From: Paramacrobiotus metropolitanus
Lineage: Eukaryota; Tardigrada; Eutardigrada; Parachela; Macrobiotidae
DNA: 64,000 nucleotides
Assembly (NCBI RefSeq): GCF_019649055.1
Contig: NW_026570276.1
Location: forward strand, 372,001 to 436,000
Reading direction: 5' to 3'
In this document: positions 22,401 to 32,201 of the stretch, piece by piece
Layout: every line of letters begins with the position of its first letter
Position numbering within the stretch: the stretch's first letter is position 1
Made by a program: the position numbers and the translations under genes
Notes under the pieces: generated by a model
The model's input: only the letters and a program-made list of their open reading frames with translations
Told to the model about the DNA's origin: nothing
Database searches by the model: none

Positions 22401-22733
22401 CACGACGCCAATTTCACGTTGCTTTATGGCTGTTTGGTTCCCAGTCCGGTGACGGGCATTTGCAGTTCCTGGTGGCTGCTGGGAACAACACACGGCCGAC
22501 GATTGGATGCCATGTATGATCCGGTGATTGACACTTTTCTTAACAAGTACGGGTCGTGCGGCGATGCCAAAGGGTTGAATGCTCGCCAGCAAATTGTGAC
22601 GAATCCGTGTTTCTTCGGAGCGGCGAATGACATCTTCGAAGCGTATAATGAGACGTGCCTACAGTCATCTATTAAGGGGCTACACGAGAAGGTTGTTGTT
22701 AATCCGACTTCCACAATACCAGTGCCCTATTAA
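19488..22733 (+). CDS. secreted two-domain lipocalin-like protein (6 exons, 472 aa)
   Basis: Exons 19488-19530, 19613-19707, 20666-20927, 21027-21415, 22037-22307 and 22375-22733 join in phase to 473 codons. The first exon encodes a signal peptide (MLKSCTVFVWLIGS). Domain 1 opens with the lipocalin Gly-x-Trp motif, ITGTW (47-51). Domain 2 opens with LAGSW (264-268). Each domain later has a strand of the type VLYHDYKKLLVAYGC / TVYHDANFTLLYGC, the conserved mid-barrel region of lipocalins. Both domains start with a phase-0 intron just before Gly-x-Trp and have a phase-1 intron at a matching place, so one arose by duplication of the other. A role in binding a small hydrophobic ligand is known for the family and inferred here. 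Alternative: two separate genes, with exon 4 ending in an intron to a short exon near 21770 and an unseen start for copy 2. A MITE sits in intron 2. Confidence 0.65.
19902..20490. mobile_element. 589-bp MITE related to the MULE at 56.4 kb
   Basis: The left end begins GTAGGAAATGGCTATT and the right end, read inward, GGGTGTGGCTATTCCC. Subterminal copies of GGCTATTGTCACCCCC-like units repeat inward from both ends in opposite orientation. A 9-bp target duplication TATATTGTA flanks it (19893-19901 and 20491-20499). No ORF. Ends match the MULE at 56361-57906 in reverse orientation, so it is probably mobilised by that family. It lies in intron 2 of the lipocalin gene. Confidence 0.85.
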
Positions 22734-23585
22734 GCGCAACGCGTTGAATATTCTATGAACGCCACACTAAACCTGTTTAAGACAATAATGCCCCAATTTA
22801 GTAATATTTTCTAAATACTGTGAAGGTGAATTGTGAACTTTTTATTTTTTTTTAGTGTTATCTTTTTCATTTCATGTGCTTCCCAGTTCCCAGAATCCAT
22901 GACCTTTCTACAAGTTAACGTAAGCGGTAACTATCACCATCACGTACAGCGCTTATCACCGTAGTGATAAGCGCAGTGGTTAGTAAATTCTTCACAGCCT
23001 ACGCGCTTCCTATTAATTCATAGGTTCTGCTTCTGCTTTTTGTGAGGTTTTCTTACAATTGGTAAGAGTTCTTTTCTCGAATCTAATGTTTTGTACGTAG
23101 AACCCAGATATTCAGGGTTATTGAACGGTACCTAGACATCAACTACATATATTCAAAATTATGCTTTCTATCGCTGTTTGTGAATTGTGATCACTGCACT
23201 TTTATTATTAACTGGAAATAGTTGAGAGGTAAAATTAACAATTGTAAGCCAGGGAAAACGGCTTAAACAGCTCGTGCAACAGAAGAAGACAGCCAAATAA
23301 GCACAGAACCGTTGTACCACGTACTGCCTCTGCAAGGTTCGCCCCCTTTTGACTAACCCACACTGCGGCAATAGCAATACCAACGTAACATAACAACACT
23401 CGCTTGACAAAATCAGCAGTATAATAACGAGTTCCGATTCGCTAAGATACTTCAATTGAAGCCCTGAGCACGGGTCACATAATCAAAATTGTTATGCTAC
23501 TTGTATGAAAGCGCATGACAAACATACACGTAACACGACACAAGCTTTTTCGAACGGCGCCTTTGCGCGTGTCATGATGGGATTC
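22734..23585. other. intergenic, no gene seen
   Basis: AT-rich spacer between the lipocalin gene and the convergent receptor gene. Contains a short palindromic stretch CTTATCACCGTAGTGATAAG near 22955. Nothing else recognised. Confidence 0.4.
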
Positions 23586-24620
23586 TTAGCTCCTATTAAG
23601 GGTGCTGTTTCGTTCAACATCTACAGTGTTAGAGCGGGCTGTAAGGTTCTCAAGCGAAATATCCGCATTCTGGGAACTCCTTGTGCCCGGCGCGACAGGC
23701 ATGGCTATGATGAAGAACACAATCGGATCACTTATGGCGGAAAAATAAAAAATAATGGAAAATATCATGTTTCCCAGTGCTGTTCGCGTAAAGAACCACG
23801 AATAGAACACAGAGGGCATCCAGGTTACAAGAACGATCAAGGCCATCAGGGAAAACAGCAAAAACTTGCGTGATCGTCTTTCTCTGCGCATCATTATAGT
23901 GCGCCTGGTTTGTGAGGTAGAATGGTCAATTACGATAGCAGGAATAACTGAAACATTCTTTTCCGAACGGCGCTTTCTCCACAGAACATACGGGCACGAC
24001 GCCACAATCAGCCAGGGTAGCGGCATCGCGGAATAGTTGGCCAACTTGACATACAGCGGTAATTGACGCAATACCAGGGCCCGACTATCTTCACAAGAGC
24101 CGGCATCGCGGTAACCGGACAGCGCGATGACCACCCCCGGTATCCGCATTATAGCGTAGACAGCGGCGCAGACCAGACAAATCATGACAGCGGCTCGACG
24201 GTTGTGATGGCGCCGGTACGCGATGGGCCAAGTGACGGCCCAAATGCGATTCAAGGCGATGAGCACGTGGCCAGCCGTTGCCACAACTTGTACAACCCAC
24301 TCTTGTGCCGTTTTCAGGGCGCACAAGGAGAGCGTGCCAGCGGGATCACGGCCAGCGGCCGCAAGACCTCTGCTTGGGAGCATCATAATCATGGAAATAG
24401 ACTGCAGGAACAGCAGCTGTATGATGTAAATGTTGAACGGTGTGCGTAGTGCCGGATGATACAAATAGTATCCCAACACCAAAAAGGAGAGGATAAAGGC
24501 AATCATGTTCTGAAATAGTAGAATAACTGCAATTATTGTATCGAAATTAGATGGACTCCAGAAAACTGACGGCGGCAGCAATGCCGAACCGTTATTATCC
24601 AAAGTATGGTTAACAGGCAT
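23586..24620 (-). CDS. rhodopsin-type GPCR, family 1 (single exon)
   Basis: One uninterrupted ORF of about 344 residues. I chose the ATG at 24620 (MPVNHT) rather than the upstream ATG at 24689, because the paralogue at 27.5 kb aligns from the same point (MTANHT). Hydrophobic segments fit seven membrane helices. N-terminal NHT is a likely glycosylation site. The TM3 end motif is LNRIWAVTWP, so Asn replaces the acidic residue of D/E-R-Y. TM7 has SDPIVFF in place of NPxxY. The third loop and tail are basic (RRERRSRK). The family is a divergent class A receptor, probably chemosensory or peptide-sensing; ligand unknown. Tandem paralogue of the gene at 27531. Confidence 0.88.
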   Translation of the reverse strand: MPVNHTLDNNGSALLPPSVFWSPSNFDTIIAVILLFQNMIAFILSFLVLGYYLYHPALRTPFNIYIIQLLFLQSISMIMMLPSRGLAAAGRDPAGTLSLCALKTAQEWVVQVVATAGHVLIALNRIWAVTWPIAYRRHHNRRAAVMICLVCAAVYAIMRIPGVVIALSGYRDAGSCEDSRALVLRQLPLYVKLANYSAMPLPWLIVASCPYVLWRKRRSEKNVSVIPAIVIDHSTSQTRRTIMMRRERRSRKFLLFSLMALIVLVTWMPSVFYSWFFTRTALGNMIFSIIFYFSAISDPIVFFIIAMPVAPGTRSSQNADISLENLTARSNTVDVERNSTLNRS

Positions 24621-25463
24621 CTTTCCTAGAACTGGATTATAAAACTTGTTTACAGCTGCATGAAGCATTCGAACGGCATTGAGCTGCACGGTTTAGCGGC
24701 CGTGCTTTCTTGATGCAATATACTTGGGCAGTCGGGCATAATTTTATTGCACCATCCGGTTGCGTATCTATAGCGTGACTGCTTGAAGAATGCCGGATCA
24801 GTAATATTCCGTCCCTTGGGTCACTAATCAATACTTTCTATATATCGAGCACTACTGTGGCGCAAAAATTATCTTGAACATACGGGATTTTGCGGTCACT
24901 TTACGTAAACAGCAACTGAGGTCTGAGACAAAGAATCTACGGGTAAACGACGGCTATTTCAAGCGGATTACCGGGAGCCGGATCAACAATTGCTGGGAAT
25001 TACAAAGAAAATGAGATAATTCCCGTGTGCGCACATGAGCAGTCGCTAATACCGCTTCTGATAAGCTCTAATTGTTTGGTTTATCACAGTGTCCCCAGCG
25101 TTGCATTGTGATTAACTAGTACAAAGAACATATCGTCACTCGTAGAACCATTGCACTTGGATGGATACAGGTTTCTGGATTCAGGTTTCTGGACGTTGCA
25201 TTATCAAGCGCTTGAAACCACTGTACGCAATATGCTGTTGAGAAGCAGTTTTAACTGGTTCAACCCCATTAAAAGCAGAAATAAACCGAAAAACTTAAAA
25301 GTGAGTATCGCAATTTGCGATTTTAGTAGGTACGCCAATGGTTGCCTCCTGGGCATGGCAGTGTGACGTCGTTTCGCTGCAAAGTTTTTGCAGATATTTA
25401 ACTTTTTAAATTCGTTTTACCAAATGAAAAGCGGAGCCATAATAGAGCATGCACCTTGTACGA
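24621..25463. other. intergenic, upstream of GPCR at 23.6 kb
   Basis: No gene seen. It should carry the promoter of the minus-strand receptor. Confidence 0.4.
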
Positions 25464-26070
25464 TGACGTCATGGTAGAGAACACGCACAGTGAGACGCAG
25501 TGGGCAACCCCTGCGGGTTCTGTGTTTTTCGAAACTTTCAAATTAGTACAATCCCTTCGTACTAGGGCTCAAAAAATGCGGAAAAAAATTTGAAGTTTGG
25601 AAAGTGAAAGTTGGTAAGCAAAAAGTTGCTATACAAACGAAAAGTTTACGATTAACGTAATTCTGGTTTACCATAGAGGTCTATGAGGCAGTCTGCCTTA
25701 GCCCTCTACGCTAAACAAAGATCTCTTGTTTTTTTTATCTGAATTGTTTGACCGTTTTCATTGATTGATTAAATTTTAATTGTTTCGTTTTGGTTGACTG
25801 ATCAGGTTGTGGTCGCTTCGTTTGATCACAGATCAAGAACCAAGGATTTTCGTTTAGCATGGAGGTCTCTGGACTGGCAAACCACCTCAAAGCTTTCGTT
25901 TCCTTGACAGCGTTTGACTTGTCAGTTTTGGTTTACAAACTTAGATTTTTTTCTGCATTTTTTGAGCCATAGTACGAACGGATTGTACTAATCTGAAAGT
26001 TTTGAAAAACACAGAACCCGCTGGGGTTGCCCACTGCGTTGCACATTGCGTGTCACATAGCGTGACGTCA
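25464..26070. mobile_element. MITE-like element with about 125-bp terminal inverted repeats
   Basis: The left arm (from 25464) contains GACGCAGTGGGCAACCCC, GGGTTCTGTGTTTTTC, TTAGTACAATCC and GGCTCAAAAAATGC. The right arm ending near 26070 has the same order in reverse complement, with a few mismatches. Both outer ends carry TGACGTCA. No ORF in the loop. Mismatches suggest moderate age. The exact target duplication is unclear because TGACGTCA is itself a palindrome. Confidence 0.75.
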
Positions 26071-27530
26071 CGCCAGTCGCTGGAATACCTTAAGGTTTAG
26101 TAATATTACGGCGGAGCACTTTCTGTCTGCATTCATATTAAAAACGGAGAACAAAGTGTCGAGGCAAGGGTGTTAGAAAAACGTTATCGCTAGACCAAAC
26201 TTTTTTAATTGCAACGCACAAAGCGGCTTTCGCGTCGTTGCCTTCATCTTTCGTTTTGTGGGAAACAGGCTGGCTGAGCCCATCCGTACATTGTGGAACG
26301 TCAAACAGTTTATTGAGATTTCTTCCCGTAATTTTGTTTCACTGATCTTTGATACATACAACAAAAACTGTGATGTGCAGAAACTTTTGTTAGTAGTTGT
26401 TACATTTCATCGAGGACAAACGTTAATTTTTTATACAAAAAGAAAGATTTTGACGAAAATGATAACAGAGCCTAAGAAAGGTCGAAATTTCATTGATAAA
26501 ATAGCTCCACTCAGCAGCTCAGCAGTGGTTGCACAAGTTATGAAGTAGCAGCGCTTCGACATCGCCGATGCGAAATGCATTATCAGCTTTGCCATTTGTT
26601 GCTGAATGACGTGAGAGGTAATCTGCCAATCTCGGAGCTGTGAGAGCTTTGACCGCCCTGAAATGTGCTATTTTTCGACGTCCCATAAAATATTTAACCA
26701 AAGAAATTGAGTTGCTTAGGTTTGCATAAGCACACAAAACTGAAATTTTACCGGATGGCACTTTGGTTAAAAAAATTGCAGTAGTTAAGCAAAAAGCCAT
26801 CCCCACCTCTAGGGGATAAGGAATGATGACGTAAGATAGAAGTTACCTTCCACTTCCGGGACAGACAGATAACTTTCTGGTTTTGTTGAACTAGTTGAGC
26901 TTCGCTTCGCTCCGGTCGACGGCAGTTTTTTGGTGAGCGCCACCTTAGAGGAAAGTTTTCCTCAGGAAATGGTGACTCGACGAAAAGTGCGGATGCGAAC
27001 AATTTTCTGCCGTCAGTTTTCTCCACTCAGTTATCTTAGCCTTATCGATGCGAGCAGAACGTTTGGACATCCGGACCTTTGAATTGGCATGTGATTCTTG
27101 GGTGAGATGTTCTCATCTGTACTCTTATAATGTATAAAAATTTAACCGGGCAATTTGGACGGCATACAAAATTTAACCATTTACGGTATCTTGTAAGTTA
27201 TAACACCGTCGACGGCACAAGAATGCAGTTCGATTTGCATTTTGCTTGCATCGCAAAGAGTCGGCTTTACGAGAATGCTTTACGACGGTAGCAGGAAGCA
27301 TCCCAGTCATTTTTGCAGTAGATTGTACATACATGATGATTTGCTGTCCTAACTACGTTTGTTTGATTTGATCTGGGCGCAGTTTCTTGTATCTCGCAGC
27401 TGGCATTTCAGATTCTAACCGTAGTCAGTATCAAGGTACAGAGTGTAAGTACTTGTAAAAACAAACATACCTTATTACCATAAAATAACAACAAATCATC
27501 AAATTAAATACCAATAGAATCAATGTATTG
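26071..27530. other. intergenic, no gene seen
   Basis: Contains an inverted copy (about 26890-26911) of CGACCGGAGCGAAGCGAAG, also at 11.7 kb. Short ORFs on both strands resemble nothing I recognise. Confidence 0.4.
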
Positions 27531-28529
27531 CTAGTTGCGTCCAACAGCGACTGTATAAGAGCGAAGTGTCTGGTTCTCTGGCGGAACATCCGGATTCTGA
27601 AACCTTCTTTCACCGGAAGCAGGGATCCTGGCAATAAGGAAGAACACAATAGGATCGCTTATGGCAGAAAAAGAGAAGATAATAAAAACTATCGCACTCC
27701 CCAGAACCGTTCGCGTAAAGAACCACGAGTAAAACATGGAAGGCGTCCAGGTTACCAGGACGATTAATGCCATCAGAAAAAACAACAAAAAGTTTCTTGA
27801 TCGCCTAGGGTAAGCACTTAAGCGTGACACAGCATGCCCAGCACCGTTTAGCGGACTGACAGTTTTTTGTGCTGAGCGGCGCTTTTTCCACAGAACATAC
27901 GGACATGTAGCAATAATAAGCCAGGGCAGCGTTACTGCCGAATAATTGGTAAATGCCATGTACAGCGGCAGAAGGCTCCATAGGAAGATCCGTGTATTCT
28001 CACAAGAAGCTGGATCGCGGTAGAAAGAAAGCGCCACGATGACACCCGGCATTCGTACCACAGTAATAACCACGGCGCTGATAATACCGATTGTGACAGC
28101 GAGGTTACGGTTGTGGTGTCGCCGATAGGAAATCGGCCAAGTAACGGCCCAGATGCGATTCAGGGCGATGAGCACGTGGCCGGTCGTTGCCACGATTTGC
28201 ACGACCCAGTCTTGGGTCATTTTCAGCGCACATAATGCGAATGTTCCGGCGGGATGACGGCCAGCAGCCGCTAGACCTTTGCTTGGTAGAAACAAAATAA
28301 GGGAGATTGACTGAAGAAACAGCAGCTGTATGATGTACATGTTGAATGGCGTGCGTAATGCCGGATGATACAGGTAGTATCCCAACACCACGACCGACAG
28401 AATTAAAGCGATAATGTTCTGGATTAGTGCTATAATTGCTCCTGCCACTTGAAAATCAGAGGGACTGGAGAAAACAGAAAGGGACAAGGTAGCGGAACTG
28501 TTCACACCTGGGGTATGATTGGCAGTCAT
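27531..28529 (-). CDS. rhodopsin-type GPCR, family 1 (single exon, tandem paralogue)
   Basis: About 332 residues from the ATG at 28529 (MTANHT); an in-frame ATG at 28559 is less conserved. It matches the receptor at 23.6 kb along its whole length, including HPALRTPFN after TM1, LNRIWAVTWPI at the end of TM3, CPYVLWKKRRS in loop 3, and SDPIVFF in TM7. Most differences fall in the N-terminus, loop 3 and tail. The reading frame is intact. Same strand as its paralogue and no introns, so tandem duplication is the simplest origin. Ligand unknown. Confidence 0.88.
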   Translation of the reverse strand: MTANHTPGVNSSATLSLSVFSSPSDFQVAGAIIALIQNIIALILSVVVLGYYLYHPALRTPFNMYIIQLLFLQSISLILFLPSKGLAAAGRHPAGTFALCALKMTQDWVVQIVATTGHVLIALNRIWAVTWPISYRRHHNRNLAVTIGIISAVVITVVRMPGVIVALSFYRDPASCENTRIFLWSLLPLYMAFTNYSAVTLPWLIIATCPYVLWKKRRSAQKTVSPLNGAGHAVSRLSAYPRRSRNFLLFFLMALIVLVTWTPSMFYSWFFTRTVLGSAIVFIIFSFSAISDPIVFFLIARIPASGERRFQNPDVPPENQTLRSYTVAVGRN

Positions 28530-29854
28530 TTTCCTGCAGATTTTTGTCCGACTGCCCAAAGATGTGCTTTCGTAGTAAGGGTCGTAATGGGTGAATGCTA
28601 GCGACTGTAAATAAAAAGTTTAGAGCCAGAAAAGGAAAATAACTGTTTGACTCGAAGTGGCCGGCTTTTCTCGACGTATGTACTATTGCGGCTAGTAATT
28701 GCTCGATTCAACTGAGCAAAAATCTAGTGTATACTTACCCGTACACTCCCACCGTTCCTTTCATAATCAATTCACAAAGAGCGCAAAGCGACCGTGATGT
28801 TAAGATTATTTCCGTGAACATATCTGTATTCCGCTTGGTAGTCGCTTACGTACAACCTACGTAATTGCTGTCACTGGTTTCAGGCAAACAAAGGAGAGCA
28901 GAACGGATGACCGAAGGCGATATGAATAACTGCGGAAACTGGAAAGAGCTCATCTGGATCTGGAACTAATCACTCGTAACAAAATCTTGTGCCTGCACTA
29001 GTATAATTATCAGCAGCGCTACAGTTAGCCGTAAATGTTAAAGGTTATTATGGTAAACTGAGTATTGATGCATTGAGGACATCAACACTCAGGTAAACTG
29101 AGTGTTGATGTCCTCAATAAGGAAGGAGCGTAAATTTTCTCGCGAGCGTTAGGCATCTCCCTGCGAAACGATTTTTCTTGCCTAGTAACTTTTTTGACAT
29201 TAATTGTTCTAATAATCTTTACCAGTCAATTTACGGTTTATTTCTAAGCAATTTAAATTGCGAGTACTTCTAGCACTCTGCAATGTCTGCGCCTTCCATG
29301 TCTGCAACCAGTTACGGGACTGGATTGGCTCCGAAAACGATGTCTCCATAGTCGGTCGCGGACCATCTTTAATTCCGAAGGATTTTAATTTAGTGCTGTA
29401 TTTTAGTTTGAACCGAACCGCGAGAGAGCGAAAGCAACCAAAACGATCTTTCAAATCCCTGTTTTAAAGTCAGCAATAAATATAGAAAAGCAATATTTAC
29501 AATGTTCAGTAATCAATCCTAATAAAATAATTAATAATATCAAATAGTCTTTAATTTTTTGGCTTTTTGAAAGGTTGGATTTAAATTTTATTTTAAAAAA
29601 TCGACTTTTATTCTCTTTCTTGTTTGATACTCATTTTTCCACATCATCGTTACCGGTCGACCAGCCTAACATTTTAAGATTGTTGTCCATCCGGTAACCT
29701 TTCTGTAATTCTCATTCCAGGCTGCAAGTGGATTTGTTTTCTTGCAATTCATCGCCACTCCACATTCCACATTCCACACTCCACAGCCGCCTAAATGCGA
29801 CTAGCCCCAGCAGCAAGCAAAATCGGAGACGTGGAATTACAGCTGTGAATCTCC
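28530..29854. other. intergenic spacer
   Basis: No gene seen apart from a perfect hairpin at 29073-29117. AT-rich, with short ORFs. Confidence 0.4.
29073..29117. repeat. perfect 19-bp hairpin
   Basis: TTGAGGACATCAACACTCA (29073-29091) and its exact reverse complement (29099-29117) are separated by 7 bases. TAAACTGAGT also occurs just before and between the arms. Could fold as a stable RNA or DNA stem; no known family. Confidence 0.7.
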
Positions 29855-30020
29855 GCAACGCGGTATAAACATTATTCTGCTGGGTAGCACCACCTCGCGG
29901 CACAAAACCTTCCAAATGTGCAATGTCGCTATGAATGGTACCGTCGGACTGAAAAAAAGCCGGCACTTCCATGACGAATGTGGCCGATAACTTTATCAAT
30001 CTGGTTCTACTTGCTTGATC
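29855..30020 (+). pseudogene. fragment of GPCR family 2, last exon
   Basis: The plus strand matches the TM6-TM7 part of the family 2 receptors: NIILLGS, then KTFQMCNVAMNGT, then in another frame MTNVADNFINLVLL before a stop. Intact members have NIILLSS, TFQMCAVAGNSS and TNMADNFINLMML. At least one frameshift and a stop, and no upstream exons nearby. A decayed copy. Confidence 0.75.
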
Positions 30021-30490
30021 AAGGGAAGTAACACTTTCACTACGGTTCGCTAAATGAACATTCTCAACATGTTCGGCACTGCACATCGTACACGGGATAT
30101 TCGATATTTTCCAGAGAATCACAGCTTCTTCGTGCACAAAGAAAGATTTAAATCACTAAAATGATACATAGTAGATTTGAAATTACATTGGGAGAGGTCG
30201 ACTCCTTTCTGTAACCGATGCGCGGCCGGTAACGGGCAAAGCGCGTAAAAATTAGCAATAAGTCAGCGAAAAATTTCAAACACATCCCAGGACAAGCTCG
30301 TTTGTGTGCCCGAAAAAAACTGAACGTCGAAGTGCAAATGAAAAAGCCATTTTCAGTTATTCACGAATGTGGCAAATTGGCAATTAAATGTGATCTCGTG
30401 ACCAAAAACCAATTTTTAGGTTGGATGTTTGTTTCTGGGAGTTTTTGTTAAAAAACACAAAACGTTTTTGTAGAGCTGTTTACGCATGTG

Positions 30491-30869
30491 GTTTGGGTTA
30501 TGGTTGCGCCTCGATATCGAAGCGCAGTGGTTGCACGGACGGGTAAACTGCATGATAACCCGTCCCACAATTCTGATTTACTAATCTGAACGTTTACCTG
30601 CTTACGTCACGTTTTTTACGCGACTTCGGCTTGCGCGTCGCGTAAGCCGGCCTCTCCCAGCCATACAAGCATATTAATGGTATAGGTCAATTGCTCTGTG
30701 TAAGCATTACGCGACGCGCAAGCGGCAGTCGGGTAAAAAAACGTGACGTCACGGCGCGTAAGCAGGTAAACGATTTGATTGGTAAACCAGGATTCTGGGA
30801 TGGGTTTTCAGCTTACCCGTCCGCGTAACCGTTGCGCTTCGACGTCGAACCGCAACCGTTACCCAAACT
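30491..30869. mobile_element. foldback MITE, about 380 bp
   Basis: Almost the whole stretch is two arms of about 150 bp in inverted orientation. Matching blocks include GTTTGGGTTA / GTTACCCAAAC at the tips, CGTTTACCTGCTTACG / CGTAAGCAGGTAAACG, and TTGCGCGTCGCGTAA / TTACGCGACGCGCAA near the centre. Arms differ at several positions. No ORF. CpG-rich relative to surroundings. Confidence 0.75.
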
Positions 30870-31124
30870 ACGAGTAACTCGGAACTCTCCTGCACAGATC
30901 AACAAAATTTTTGTTTGTCTGAACCAAAAGTGCATCCAGCGACCCAGATTCACACTTCTAAATTCAGGATCAACTTTTTTGACATAGTACCACATTAAAG
31001 CATCAAAAATAAATTTTTCCGTTCCACTTCAGTTTTTCCGTTGTTCAGTTTCTTTCTTGGCACGGAAGCGTACTCGCCTTACGATTGGACGATATTTTTT
31101 TCGCTGAGTCATGGATAGATTTTT

Positions 31125-31190
31125 ACGCGTTTCTTTATTACCCGACGCGCAACGGTTACCCAAAAGCAATTGACCTATACCAATATAACT
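31125..31190. repeat. fragment related to the MITE at 30.5 kb
   Basis: CCCGACGCGCAACGGTTACCC and CAATTGACCTATACCAATATA match, in reverse, the centre of the neighbouring foldback element (GGTATAGGTCAATTGC). Probably a broken second copy. Confidence 0.5.
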
Positions 31191-31559
31191 GTATGCCCCA
31201 GCCTCTTCCGTTCTCGTAGTTTTTGATAGATACTTGGGTAAAGCGGGTTTAAACTGGGGAATGCGCAATGTGAACTCGTGTCAATCGCCTAAGCAATAAT
31301 GTTTTTGAACGGGTGATGGTTTGAGGCTGTTTCCGGCCATGCTTGGTATAGCTTCCCAAAGTGGGTAAAGTTCCGGGCTTACCTTCGGCGTTCTTGCTTT
31401 GAATAAATAGTACTAGTTAGTTAACCACAGAACAACCTACTGTGAACTCTACACTTCGTACTCTATCTGTACAAGTGGAGTACACTTCTTGTTTAGGCAG
31501 TTTAGCTGGTTAAGCAAGCATTGAGAAACTATATATTCTCGGTTTTTGCTCGGTGCGCA

Positions 31560-31735
31560 GGCTGTTCGCAATTTGGTCATTTTTAATAAAACATATGTTG
31601 GATACATTATTGCTGCGTAAGTATTAATAGTGCGACATGCACAATGAATCACGATGATTAACTGTGGTAATATGGCTAGACTGGCAGCACCAATGTCGGC
31701 TAAAATTACTGCCGCGAGCACATCTTTGGTTTGCA
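31560..31735 (-). other. possible GPCR helix fragment
   Basis: A minus-strand open stretch behind an acceptor-like CTGCAAACC encodes two hydrophobic segments: DVLAAVILADIGAASLAILP and TINTYAAIMYPTYVLL. The second resembles a TM7 with MYPTY in the NPxxY place. No other exons found. It could be a relic or chance. Confidence 0.25.
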
Positions 31736-32201
31736 GTATATGGGCGTGCGTTTGTACCGTTTGCGTTATACGTTACAGTTCTTTGCTGCGCTGAAAGTTT
31801 TTCTGCGGTAAATCTGTGATATTATTTGACTTTTCACACATTAATTTCTAACTGTGCCAATGCAGAATGAAGGTAGCATCCCGTTCGTTGCAATTCGCAT
31901 TTTATGATTTTGTATCCAACATGATTTGATTGATTGCCCAAGACAGTTTTGTTCTTGTGATACGGCGATTAATTATCCCAGCATTGACGGACTAACAGTA
32001 GCCGCAGGACCCAATCTGCTGTAGAACAGGTTGGTTTCTTTACACCGCAAAACGCGGTACTTCAATGGAAATATAAATTTTATATCCAGTGCACATTTAG
32101 CGGATGCTATATTGAAAGTGTCTGGGTAGATCTACTGCATATATACCATTCTGCAGTTCGACATCGACGCTCCGCGGCAGAATATACATCAGTCCCGTGA
32201 A

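Larger units (their letters stand above)
30870..32201. other. intergenic, upstream of first intact family 2 GPCR
   Basis: Apart from the MITE fragment and the possible receptor helix fragment, no feature is recognised. Confidence 0.35.

Noticed and set aside
29712-30137. 141-codon minus ORF
   Set aside because: It is antisense to a recognisable decayed receptor exon on the plus strand.
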